Shown in pieces: positions 1-7,906 of a DNA stretch of 64,000 nt. The notes beneath the pieces are model-generated. The model was not told the origin of the DNA, did not search any database, and saw only the letters and a list, made by a program, of their open reading frames with translations. The translations under genes were made by a program, and so were the position numbers. This DNA comes from Jeongeupia chitinilytica (GTDB lineage Bacteria; Pseudomonadota; Gammaproteobacteria; Burkholderiales; Chitinibacteraceae). The DNA lies in assembly GCF_014652315.1 (NCBI RefSeq), contig NZ_BMYO01000011.1:102389-166388 (forward strand). The letters are read 5' to 3'. Position 1 is the stretch's first letter; every line of letters starts with the position of its first letter.

Positions 1-365
1 ACGACCTCGTCGCCCTGCTGGTAGACGTTGTTCGCCGACCAGTCGAGCCCGCGGTTCTCCAGCCGCCACGCACCGCTGGTTCCGTCCGGCGCATCGTTCT
101 GGTTCCACCAGTTGGCGACGTAGACCTTCCACTGGTAGCTGACACGCTCGCCGGCCTGATACGACACCTCGGGATACCAGCTGGCCTGAACGGCGACCAC
201 CGCAGGGGCCGGTGTCGGTGCCGGCGTTGCGCCGGGATATTGCGGGTACACAATCGGTGGCGAGGCAGGCACCGGGGTCGGCGGAGGCGGACTGCATGCC
301 AGTGCCTGGGTTGCGGTCAGCGACAGCACCAGCAGCGCCGGCGTCATCAGGGTGTTCGGCTTCAT
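1..365 (-). CDS. Secreted CBM5/12-type carbohydrate-binding protein, C-terminus off the left edge
   Basis: Read on the minus strand from the ATG at 365-363, this frame stays open for 121 codons to the left edge, so the C-terminal part is missing. The first 23 or so residues form a signal peptide ending in QALAC; the Cys might be lipidated, but the lipobox is poor. A Pro-rich spacer (residues about 25-55) follows. Then comes a chitin-binding-type module with ASWYPEVSYQAGERVSY and KVYVANWWNQ, the aromatic pattern of CBM5/12. A second similar module seems to start at DWSANNVYQQGDEV just before the edge. Expected location is the periplasm or outside the cell, binding chitin or a related glycan. 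Any catalytic domain would lie beyond the window, so the enzyme class is unknown. Confidence 0.75.
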   Translation of the reverse strand, partial: MKPNTLMTPALLVLSLTATQALACSPPPPTPVPASPPIVYPQYPGATPAPTPAPAVVAVQASWYPEVSYQAGERVSYQWKVYVANWWNQNDAPDGTSGAWRLENRGLDWSANNVYQQGDEV

Positions 366-437
366 TGTGTCTCCTTGTCGTTATGCGGCCGTCATCGACG
401 GCCATCGCCAATCTGGGATGGCGATCACGCAAGGCGC

Positions 438-466
438 AAAAAAAAGCCGGCGCGCGGCCGGCTTTT
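438..466 (-). terminator. Intrinsic terminator of pgk
   Basis: Perfect 9-bp stem (AAAAGCCGG at 442-450 with CCGGCTTTT at 458-466) and a 7-nt loop. Read on the minus strand it ends in a run of T, just downstream of the pgk stop codon. Confidence 0.85.
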
Positions 467-480
467 GCGGAGGGACGGTG

Positions 481-1650
481 TCAACGGCGCGATTCGAGCA
501 TCCGGATCGCCGGCAACTGCTGCCCCCCGAGCAAGGCCAGAAAAGCGCTGCCACCGGTCGACAGGTAACTGACCTGATCGCGGAGCCCGTAGCGGGCAAC
601 CGCCGCCAGCGTGTCGCCGCCGGCGGCAATCGAGAATGCCGGGCCCGCGGCAATCGCCCGTGCCACCGCCTCGGTGCCGTGGCTGAACGGCCCGAATTCG
701 AACGCGCCGACCGGGCCGTTCCAGACCACCGTTGCGGCGCGGTCGAGTGCGGCCACGATTGCCGCGGTCGACTCGGGACCGAGGTCGAGGATCATCTCGT
801 CGTCACGGACCGCGTCCACCGGACGGATCTCCGCCGGCCCGGCTGCGTCGGGCCGCTTGCCGACAATCACGTCGGTCGGCAGCAGCACCTCGCCGCCGCG
901 GGCGCGCAGCGCGTCGATCACCCTGCGGACCTGTGCGACCGTGTCCGGATCGACCAGCGACCGGCCGACGGGCCGGCCCTCGGCCAGCAGAAAGGTGTTG
1001 GCGATCGCGCCACCGACCACCAGCTGATCGACCTTGTCGGCCAGCGGCGCGAGCAGCGCCAGCTTGGTCGACAGTCGCGCACCGGCAACGATGGCCAACA
1101 GCGGACGGGCCGGCGCCTGCAGTATCCGGCCCAGCGCCTCGACTTCGGCCGCCAGCAGCAGGCCGGCCACGGCTTGCGGCGCGAATCTGGCCACCGCGTG
1201 CGTCGACGCCTCGGTCCGGTGCGCGGTGCCGAAGGCGTCGTTGACGAACACGTCGCACAGGGCGGCGTACTGCCGTCCGAGCGCCTCGCTGTCGGCCTTC
1301 TCGCCGCGGTTGGCCCGGACGTTCTCGAGCAGGACCAGCTCTCCCGGCCGGACCCGGTAGTCCTGCCAGTCAGTGATCACCGGCACCGTGCGACCGAGGA
1401 ACTCGCCGATGCGCTGTGCCACCGGCCGCAGCGACTCGTCCGGCCCCGGCGCACCTTCGGCCGGACGGCCAAGGTGGCTCATCACCATGACCCCGGCACC
1501 GGCGCGGAGGGCGGCGTGAATGGTGGGCAACGAGGCGCGGATGCGGGTGTCGTCGACGATCACGCCAGCCTTCACCGGTACGTTCAGATCGGCGCGAATC
1601 AGCACCCGCAGCCCCGCCACGGCAAGGTCGGTCAGCTTGCGGAAAGCCAT
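481..1650 (-). CDS. pgk: Phosphoglycerate kinase
   Basis: Cytoplasmic glycolytic enzyme that transfers phosphate from 1,3-bisphosphoglycerate to ADP. The 389-residue length is normal for bacterial PGK. The N-terminal signature VLIRADLNVPV with downstream DDTRIRASLPTI is the family's substrate-binding region, and VMSHLGRP follows. The C-terminal nucleotide-binding lobe shows TVVWNGPVGAFE and the terminal AAGGDTLAA / LSTGGSAFLALLGG motifs. It starts with ATG (MAFRKLTDL). It is monocistronic, followed by a strong hairpin terminator and divergent from the MFS gene at 1796. Another glycolytic gene, pyruvate kinase, is cut by the right edge about 62 kb away. Confidence 0.97.
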   Translation of the reverse strand: MAFRKLTDLAVAGLRVLIRADLNVPVKAGVIVDDTRIRASLPTIHAALRAGAGVMVMSHLGRPAEGAPGPDESLRPVAQRIGEFLGRTVPVITDWQDYRVRPGELVLLENVRANRGEKADSEALGRQYAALCDVFVNDAFGTAHRTEASTHAVARFAPQAVAGLLLAAEVEALGRILQAPARPLLAIVAGARLSTKLALLAPLADKVDQLVVGGAIANTFLLAEGRPVGRSLVDPDTVAQVRRVIDALRARGGEVLLPTDVIVGKRPDAAGPAEIRPVDAVRDDEMILDLGPESTAAIVAALDRAATVVWNGPVGAFEFGPFSHGTEAVARAIAAGPAFSIAAGGDTLAAVARYGLRDQVSYLSTGGSAFLALLGGQQLPAIRMLESRR

Positions 1651-1795
1651 GATTTTCCTTGATCGGGTTACGTCGTGTAACCGTAGCGCAGCGGAATTTG
1701 CTGGCCTTGTCGCACGGCGCGTCCGGGCCGCTCCGGCCCGGGCTGCGGGTTTAGAATCCGGTAATCAAAAAATATATCACAGCGCCATTTTCCTC

Positions 1796-3010
1796 ATGAC
1801 CGATGCACCCGCGCTTTTGCGCAACCGCAATTTCCTGTTTGTCTGGCTGGCGAGCATCCTCGGCAATCTCGCGCTCGCCGTGGCGATGCTCGCCGAGACC
1901 TGGTATGTCGTGAAGACGCTCGGCGCCAAGGAAGACCTCGGACTGGTGATGATCGCCGGCTCGGTGCCACGGATCGCGCTGATGGCCGTCGGCGGCGTCG
2001 TCGCCGACCGGATGCGCCGCAGCCGCATCATTTCGTTCTCGCTCGGCCTGCGGGTGATCGCCGTGCTGTCGCTGGTCGGGCTGCTGCACCTCGGCCTGCT
2101 CGACATCTGGGCAATGACCGCCTTCGCCTTCGCCTACGGTGCGCTCGACGCCTTTTTCTGGCCGGCGCGCGATGCGCTGCTGCCCGGCATCGTGCGGGAC
2201 GGCGACCTGATGCGCGCCAATTCGATCATGCTGACCACCAACCAGATCGGCCTCGTGTTCGGCCCGGTGCTCGGCGGCGTGATGCTGGCCACGCTCAGCT
2301 ACGAGTGGGTGTTCACGCTGACCGCGGCGCTGCTCGCCGTCGGCGTGGGCTTCACCGTACTGGTGCGCGAAGCACCGGTGTTGCCGCACGGCGAACGCCG
2401 CCACGTGCTGACCGAACTGAAGGAAGGCCTGCAGTACGCGCTGCAGACGCCGGCACTGCGCTCGCTGATGATCATTTACGCCATTGCCAACCTGCTGTTC
2501 ATGGGACCGCTGGGGCTGGGGATTCCGATCGTCGTCACCGACCACCTCGACGGTCAGGCCAGCACGCTGTCCTACCTGCAGAGCGCGATGGCCGCCGGCA
2601 TGGTCGTCGGCGGCACCCTGCTGACGCTGTTCCCGCCGACGAAAAAACGCCTGATGATCATCATCGTGGTGATCGTGCTCGAAGGCATCGTGCTCGGTGC
2701 GCAGGCGTTCACCGGCTGGATTCCGCTGGCGATCGCACTGCAGTTCCTGCTCGGCATGGGCGTCGTCAGCAACAACGTGCCGATGATGTCGGTGCTGCAG
2801 CAGTACACCGAGCGCAGCAAGATCGGCCGGGTGATGAGCCTGAACACCATCGCCTCGATGGGGCTGTCGCCGATCTCGTACGCGATGGTCACCGCGCTGC
2901 TGGCGCTGCACGTCGACATCCGCATCATCATGCCGGCGTTCGGCCTGACCATGGCCGCGCTGATGATCGTGATCGCCGCACGCACCCCGACGGTACGGAC
3001 GCTGGACTGA
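1796..3010 (+). CDS. MFS exporter (MFS_3/EntS-like)
   Basis: A 404-residue polytopic inner-membrane protein with about 12 hydrophobic helices. The start at LLRNRNFLFVWLAS, the loop GGVVADRMRRSR after helix 2-3, and the FGPVLGGVM segment match the proton-driven MFS_3 subgroup that includes the enterobactin exporter EntS. Its substrate cannot be read from sequence. The reading frame extends upstream, but the ATG at 1796 (MTDAPALLRNR) begins directly before the first helix, and the upstream residues look like translated intergenic DNA overlapping pgk. It is divergent from pgk and lies 55 bp before a membrane protein gene on the same strand. Confidence 0.85.
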   Translation: MTDAPALLRNRNFLFVWLASILGNLALAVAMLAETWYVVKTLGAKEDLGLVMIAGSVPRIALMAVGGVVADRMRRSRIISFSLGLRVIAVLSLVGLLHLGLLDIWAMTAFAFAYGALDAFFWPARDALLPGIVRDGDLMRANSIMLTTNQIGLVFGPVLGGVMLATLSYEWVFTLTAALLAVGVGFTVLVREAPVLPHGERRHVLTELKEGLQYALQTPALRSLMIIYAIANLLFMGPLGLGIPIVVTDHLDGQASTLSYLQSAMAAGMVVGGTLLTLFPPTKKRLMIIIVVIVLEGIVLGAQAFTGWIPLAIALQFLLGMGVVSNNVPMMSVLQQYTERSKIGRVMSLNTIASMGLSPISYAMVTALLALHVDIRIIMPAFGLTMAALMIVIAARTPTVRTLD

Positions 3011-3065
3011 CAACACCCTGCCGGCTTGCGTATGCTGTGGCTTTGCTTCCGGAGTCGCAGCACGC

Positions 3066-4100
3066 ATGTATACCGATGACGACCTCAACGACGCCGTCTC
3101 CGCCGGCGTCCTCAGCCACGAGACCGCCACCGCCTTTCGCGACCACGTTGCCACCCGCCGGCAGACGCCGGTGGCCGACGAGGAACAGTTCCGGCTGATC
3201 ACCGGCTTCAACGACATCTTCGTCGTCATCGCCTGCGTGCTGCTGCTGCTGTCGGTGAGCTGGATCGCCGGCAGCGCCAGCGGGGTGCTCGGCGCCGTCG
3301 CCACCGCGGCGACCGCGTGGGGACTGGCCGAATTCTTCGTCCGCCAGCGGCGGATGGCCCTGCCGGCGATCGTGCTGCTGCTGGCGTTTTCCGGCAATGT
3401 GTTTTCGACCGGTCTCGGCCTCGCCGCACCGGCTCTTGGCGGCAGTAGCGTCGAAGGGATGATGCGGCATGCGCCGTCCGCCGCCGTCGCGCTCGCCAGT
3501 CTGCTGGCCGGGGTGGCGACCTGGCTGCACTGGCGGCGCTTTCAGGTACCGATCACCATCGCCTGCGTCTCGGCCGCCGCGGTCGCCTGCCTGATCGCGC
3601 TGATCACCTCGGTCTTGCCCGCCGTCGACGGCGTGATGACGCTCCTGCTGCTCGTCGCCGGCATCGCCGTGTTTGCGTTCGCAATGCGCTGGGATACCAG
3701 CGATCCCGCCCGCCAGACCCGCCGCTCCGACGTCGCCTTCTGGCTGCACCTGCTGGCCGCGCCGCTGCTGGTCCACCCGGTGTTCATGCTGCTCGGCGTC
3801 ACCGACGGCGATGTCGGCATGCCGCAGGCCGTTGCCGTCGTCGTGCTTTATGTCGGTATCGCACTGGTCTCGCTGTGCATCGACCGGCGCGCGCTGATGG
3901 TTTCTGCGCTCGGCTACGTGCTGTATGCATTCAGCGCGCTGCTCAAGCAGTACGGTGTCGTCACGCTCGGTTTCGCCACGACGGCGCTGTTCATCGGTTC
4001 GGCGCTGCTGATGCTGTCGGCGTTCTGGCAGCCGAGCCGGGCGGCGCTGATCGCGCGGCTTCCGGCGTCGCTGCAAAGCCGGCTGGCCCCGGTCCGGTAA
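3066..4100 (+). CDS. Polytopic membrane protein with soluble N-terminus
   Basis: A 344-residue protein. The first 50 or so residues are soluble (MYTDDDLNDAVSAGVLSHETATAFRDHVATRR, resembling the short N-terminal segment of DUF2157-type membrane proteins). About nine to ten hydrophobic helices follow, starting at FNDIFVVIACVLLLLSVSW. No catalytic motif is visible and the function is unknown. It begins with ATG at 3066, 55 bp after the MFS gene, and is followed 34 bp later by a GNAT gene on the same strand, so the three may be cotranscribed. The DUF assignment is a resemblance only. Confidence 0.75.
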   Translation: MYTDDDLNDAVSAGVLSHETATAFRDHVATRRQTPVADEEQFRLITGFNDIFVVIACVLLLLSVSWIAGSASGVLGAVATAATAWGLAEFFVRQRRMALPAIVLLLAFSGNVFSTGLGLAAPALGGSSVEGMMRHAPSAAVALASLLAGVATWLHWRRFQVPITIACVSAAAVACLIALITSVLPAVDGVMTLLLLVAGIAVFAFAMRWDTSDPARQTRRSDVAFWLHLLAAPLLVHPVFMLLGVTDGDVGMPQAVAVVVLYVGIALVSLCIDRRALMVSALGYVLYAFSALLKQYGVVTLGFATTALFIGSALLMLSAFWQPSRAALIARLPASLQSRLAPVR

Positions 4101-4134
4101 ACCGCTTCCAATCCAACGGCTTCGAGACCACGCC

Positions 4135-4650
4135 ATGACCACGACGATACGCCGACTGATTCCCGCCGATGCGCCGCGCTATCAGGCACTCCGGCTCGCC
4201 GCACTGCGCGACACACCCTCGGCATTCGGTTCGAGCTACGAAGCGGAAAAGGACACCCCGGTTGCAACCATCGAAGCCAGACTGGCGCCGGCACCGGATC
4301 GCGGCCTGTTCGGCGCCTTCGACGGTGACGTGCTGGTCGGTACCGCCGGGCTGGCCCGGGAAAGCATGACCAAACTGCGCCACAAGGCCATCCTCTGGGG
4401 CATGTACGTTGCGCCCGGCTACCGCCAGCGCGGTCTGGCCGGGGCGCTCGTCCACGAAGCGGTTGCACTGGCCAAGTCGGTCGACGACCTCCGCCAGATC
4501 AACCTGAGCGTCAATGCAGGCAATACCGCGGCGCTGCGATTGTACGAAGCGGCCGGATTCCGGCGCTACGGCCACGAGCCGGATGCCTTGCTGGTCGATG
4601 GCGAGTTCCACGACGAGATTCTGATGCGACTGGCGTTGCAAGCCGCTTGA
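4135..4650 (+). CDS. GNAT family N-acetyltransferase
   Basis: A 171-residue cytoplasmic acetyltransferase. The start (IRRLIPADAPRYQALRLAALRDTPSAFGSSYEAE) is typical of the YjaB/RimI-like GNAT branch. The acetyl-CoA loop is YVAPGYRQRGLAGALV, fitting the Q/R-x-x-G-x-G/A motif, and the last third has the NLSVNAGNTAALRLYEAAGFRRYG pattern. The acceptor substrate is unknown. ATG at 4135, 34 bp after the membrane protein gene. Confidence 0.88.
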   Translation: MTTTIRRLIPADAPRYQALRLAALRDTPSAFGSSYEAEKDTPVATIEARLAPAPDRGLFGAFDGDVLVGTAGLARESMTKLRHKAILWGMYVAPGYRQRGLAGALVHEAVALAKSVDDLRQINLSVNAGNTAALRLYEAAGFRRYGHEPDALLVDGEFHDEILMRLALQAA

Positions 4651-4867
4651 TCGCCACCCAGGCCACATATGCCATGCAGAGTCATCGCAATTCAACGGAG
4701 TGCCGGCCCGGCTCACGCAAAAAGGCCGGAGCGAAGCCTTGGGCGACTCAAGGCGCTGGATGCTGGTTGTTGACCAGCCATCTCGCTGGCAACCCACGCT
4801 TGGGCAACTGGCAATCGGACAAGCAACGCATCCAGATTCCGCCAATATTCATCAAAGGTCAGGGCCG

Positions 4868-5392
4868 ATGATTTTCCGTCGCTTCAAGCTGGGTGAGGGA
4901 CTGGCACTGATGCTGTTCCTGACGCTGCTTTATCTGTTCTTGACCGGCGTCGGCAACAGGATTGTCGGCCAGACCTATATCGTCGCCAATGCCGAAAACT
5001 ATCATCCTGCCTCCTTGACTCTGACCCGTTACCGATACGATCTTCACCGGCGCGAAGCAGATGCCACCGGTGTAGTGGCGTGGGCTGAAGGCAAGCGTTC
5101 CGTCTCGATCCGGGGCAGAAACATCTATCGGATCGCTCGGATAACCGACCATGCAGGATTGGCCGAGGAAGCCACCAAGCATAGTCAGTACGCCGTGCTT
5201 TATAACCCGGAGGCACCGGAAAACGATCTGGCTGGTATCAGCGTGGCGGTGATCGATGCCGATCTGGCGTCGTATCAGGGTGCCTGGTTAAAAGACATGT
5301 TCATTTTGCTGCCGATTCTGCTGTTCAATGGCGTCGGCATTTATCAGCTGCTGACCCCAAATCGTCGAAAGTCGCGCAGGCGGAGAGATTGA
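4868..5392 (+). CDS. DUF3592-like membrane protein
   Basis: A 174-residue protein with one helix near each end (LALMLFLTLLYLFLTGV at about 10-26 and MFILLPILLFNGVGIYQLL at about 145-163) around a roughly 110-residue extracytoplasmic domain. The domain carries YAVLYNPEAPEND, close to the V.YNP.NPE motif of DUF3592 proteins. The C-terminus is very basic (RRKSRRRRD) and should be cytoplasmic. The frame is open further upstream, but the ATG at 4868 precedes the first helix. The function is unknown. The 217 bp before it hold no gene that I can recognise. Confidence 0.6.
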   Translation: MIFRRFKLGEGLALMLFLTLLYLFLTGVGNRIVGQTYIVANAENYHPASLTLTRYRYDLHRREADATGVVAWAEGKRSVSIRGRNIYRIARITDHAGLAEEATKHSQYAVLYNPEAPENDLAGISVAVIDADLASYQGAWLKDMFILLPILLFNGVGIYQLLTPNRRKSRRRRD

Positions 5393-5733
5393 CGAATTGC
5401 ACCCAGGTGCCAGGCTCCGCCTGCGCATGACCTTATTTCCCGAGCAACTCCGGCCGCTCCTGCTGCCCTGTTTTCAGCGACCCGACCGGTGAGCGGAAGC
5501 CCACTGTGGTACGTCGGATCAATTTGGTCACGCTCTCAATCGGCAGATTGTCGCGATACACCGAATCCACCCCAAGTCTCAGGCGTGTGGATTCGGAGAA
5601 GCCAACTCACCACGGTGCTGAAGTTGAGCAGAGCCTGCGAAGCCCGACATTTGCCCCTCATTGATGGCTTGAATCGGACGCGCAGCATGCTGGACGTCGT
5701 TACCCTCAGCCCGAGCTACGCATCGCGCCACGC
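5393..5733. other. 341-bp intergenic stretch with a perfect inverted repeat
   Basis: No gene is supported here; short open frames have no family features. The stretch holds an inverted repeat, CCGAATCCAC (5561-5570) and GTGGATTCGG (5587-5596), with a 16-nt loop and no T-tract on either strand. Codon structure seems absent and the composition is less GC-rich than the neighbours. It could be a decayed gene or a leftover of an insertion event, but no transposase remnant could be read. Confidence 0.4.
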
Positions 5734-6921
5734 TTACAGGACCCCCAGCACCTCGTAACACGCCCCCATCGTGTGGTAATCAACCTTCCCGGCGGGACTC
5801 TTCTCGTCGCTGTACTTGCTGTTGTCGGCGCGCAGGATCCGGTACCAGCCACCGTAGCGGTGGTCGACGAAGTGCTGCCATGAATATGCCCACAGCCGCT
5901 GGTAATCGTTCCAGTAAAGCGCATTGCCGGTGCGTGCGGCAAGCAGCGCGGCGGCGGCGAGGCTTTCGGCCTGGACCCAGAAGTACTTGTCGCTGTCGCA
6001 GATCTCGTTCTGCGGGCCGAAGCCGTAGCACAGGCCGCCGTGCTCGGCATCCCATGCGCGGTTCATCGCCGCATCGAACAGCGCTTCGGCGCGCGGCAGC
6101 AGCCACGGTTGCGGGCGGTGGCGTTCGAGGATCAGCAGCAGCTTGGCCCACTCGGTCAGGTGGCCGGGCTGGTAGCCCCAGGGGCGGAAGATGTTGGTCT
6201 TGTCGTCGCGGTTGTAGTCCCAGTCGACCTGCCAGCCGGCGTCGTAGTGCTCCCACATCAGTCCGTGCGCCAGCGCGGCCTGCCGTTCGGTGATGTTGTG
6301 CGCCAGCAGCTCGGCGCGGTCGAGAAAGCGCGTTTCGCCGGTCGCCTCGAACGCCGCCAGCATCGCTTCGCAGGCGTGCATGTTGGCGTTCTGGCCGCGG
6401 TACGGCTTGAGCTGCCAGTCCGGCGTCGCCTCGTCGGCGTACAGGCCGTGCTGCGGCTCCCAGAAGCGCGCCTCCATCAGGTCCCACGTTTCGCTCAGCC
6501 AGCCGCGCGCCTCGCTCACACCGGCCATCAGCGCATGCGAGTACGCCAGCAGCACGAAGGCAAGGCCATAACAGTGGTTGGTCGCGTCGTCGACGGATTT
6601 GGCGCCGTCGCGCCACTGCAGCTGCCAGGCGTAACCGCCGGAGACCGGATCGCGGTGCGCGTCGCGCATGAAGGCGACGCCGTGGCGCACCGCGTCCAGG
6701 TAGGCCGGATCGCCAAACTGCCGGAAAGCCATCGCGTAGTTGAAGACGAAGCGCGTGCTGCTGACCAGATGCCGCGTGTGTGCGTCGTAGACGCTGCCGT
6801 CGTCGCGGAAGAAGTGGTAAAAGCCGCCGGACGGATCGATGGCGCGCGGGTGGTAGAACGCCATCGTATGACGCACGTGGTCGAGCAGGACGGCGGGATC
6901 GCGGAAGTCGGGCAGGTTCAT
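5734..6921 (-). CDS. AGE-family sugar 2-epimerase/isomerase (mannose isomerase-like)
   Basis: A 395-residue cytoplasmic (alpha/alpha)6-barrel enzyme of the N-acylglucosamine 2-epimerase superfamily. It shows the family stations STRFVFNYAMAFRQFG, GYAWQLQWRDG, NANMHACEAMLAAFEATGE, WGYQPGHLTEWAKLLL and KYFWVQAESLAAAALL, whose His and Glu residues include the proton-transfer groups. It most resembles mannose isomerase/YihS-type members, which interconvert aldoses such as mannose and fructose. Cellobiose or mannobiose 2-epimerase is the main alternative. The ATG at 6921 has GGAG 7 nt upstream; a GTG at 6924 is possible. It is the last gene of the GH-LacI-AGE operon, 4 bp after the LacI stop, which fits processing of the monosaccharide released by the hydrolase. 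Confidence 0.82.
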   Translation of the reverse strand: MNLPDFRDPAVLLDHVRHTMAFYHPRAIDPSGGFYHFFRDDGSVYDAHTRHLVSSTRFVFNYAMAFRQFGDPAYLDAVRHGVAFMRDAHRDPVSGGYAWQLQWRDGAKSVDDATNHCYGLAFVLLAYSHALMAGVSEARGWLSETWDLMEARFWEPQHGLYADEATPDWQLKPYRGQNANMHACEAMLAAFEATGETRFLDRAELLAHNITERQAALAHGLMWEHYDAGWQVDWDYNRDDKTNIFRPWGYQPGHLTEWAKLLLILERHRPQPWLLPRAEALFDAAMNRAWDAEHGGLCYGFGPQNEICDSDKYFWVQAESLAAAALLAARTGNALYWNDYQRLWAYSWQHFVDHRYGGWYRILRADNSKYSDEKSPAGKVDYHTMGACYEVLGVL

Positions 6922-6925
6922 CACG

Positions 6926-7906
6926 TCACTCCGGGGTGGATGCGGTAGTCGTGCGGACGATCAGCGACACCGGCTGCAGCCGGTTGCCCTCGTCCGCCTG
7001 GTTCAACAGAAGTTCGATGCCGGCACGGCCGAGCGCGGCCTTGTCGACGGCCAGCGTCGTCAGCCCGGCGCCCGCCGCGCCGGCGATGTCGTCGAAACCG
7101 GCGACGGCAATATCGTCTGGCACGCGCAGACCGGTATCGCGGCAGACCTGCAGCGCGACCAGCGCCGCCGTATCGTTGTAGGCGAACACCGCGTCGGGCG
7201 GTACCGGCAGCGCCAGCAGCTCGCGCATCGCCTGCGCCGCGCCGGTGGCGACGTCCAGCCCCGGCGCGATCAGCGCCTCAAGGCTGGGGTCGGCGAGCCT
7301 GCCGGCGTCGAACAGCGCCTGCCGGTAGCCGCGTTCGCGCAGCCGGATCGAGTAATGCGCCAGCGGGCCGGACAGGAAGGCGATGCGCTTGCGGCCGTTT
7401 GCGAGCAGATGCTGCGTCGCCAGATACGCGCCCTGCCGGTTGTCCGGGTTCACCGCCGCCAGCCCCGGCGCCCACAGGTCGGCCAGCGCCAGCGGCTTGC
7501 CGAGCCGGGCGATCGCGTGGATCAGCTCGGGTTCGAAAAAGCCGACGCACAGCAGCGCATCGGGCTCGCATTCGAGCACCTGCCGCCGCACCGGTCGTCC
7601 CGGACCGAGCGAGCGGACCTGCATCTCGACGCCGTCCTTCGCGCAGCGGTCACGGGCGCCGTCGAGCAGTGCCGCATAGAACGGGCTGTCGGCCGGGTGC
7701 TGGCTGTGCAGCAGCACGAGGATGCGGCGGACGGGTTCCTGCTTGAGCCGGCCGGTGTCGTAGCCCAGCTCGGCGGCCAGTTGCAGCACCCGGTCGCGCG
7801 TTTCGGCGCTCAGCCCCTGCTGGTGCTTGAGCGCCCGCGACGCCGTGCCGACCGAGACCCCGGCGGCAGCGGCGAGTTCGCGGATGCTGATGCTGCGACG
7901 GCTCAT
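6926..7906 (-). CDS. LacI-family transcriptional regulator
   Basis: A 326-residue repressor with an N-terminal helix-turn-helix (SIRELAAAAGVSVGTASRALKHQQG) and hinge, then a periplasmic-binding-like effector domain ending in VAGFDDIAGAAGAGLTTLAVDK. The start chosen is the ATG at 7906, which overlaps the TGA of the hydrolase gene by 4 bp (ATGA), so the two genes are translationally coupled. Placing the regulator between the hydrolase and the epimerase implies one polycistronic unit that sets its own repressor level. Likely operator sequences lie upstream of the first gene at about 10995-11026. The effector is presumably a mono- or disaccharide released by the hydrolase (inference). Confidence 0.92.
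   Translation of the reverse strand: MSRRSISIRELAAAAGVSVGTASRALKHQQGLSAETRDRVLQLAAELGYDTGRLKQEPVRRILVLLHSQHPADSPFYAALLDGARDRCAKDGVEMQVRSLGPGRPVRRQVLECEPDALLCVGFFEPELIHAIARLGKPLALADLWAPGLAAVNPDNRQGAYLATQHLLANGRKRIAFLSGPLAHYSIRLRERGYRQALFDAGRLADPSLEALIAPGLDVATGAAQAMRELLALPVPPDAVFAYNDTAALVALQVCRDTGLRVPDDIAVAGFDDIAGAAGAGLTTLAVDKAALGRAGIELLLNQADEGNRLQPVSLIVRTTTASTPE

Noticed and set aside
352..1662. Long plus-strand open frame opposite pgk
   Set aside because: It lies antisense to a clear phosphoglycerate kinase gene, has Arg/His/Gln-rich nonsense composition and no family features; typical of high-GC DNA.
1751..3397. 548-codon minus-strand open frame opposite the MFS gene
   Set aside because: Antisense shadow of the transporter and the next membrane protein, with His/Gln/Asp-rich sequence and no domain.
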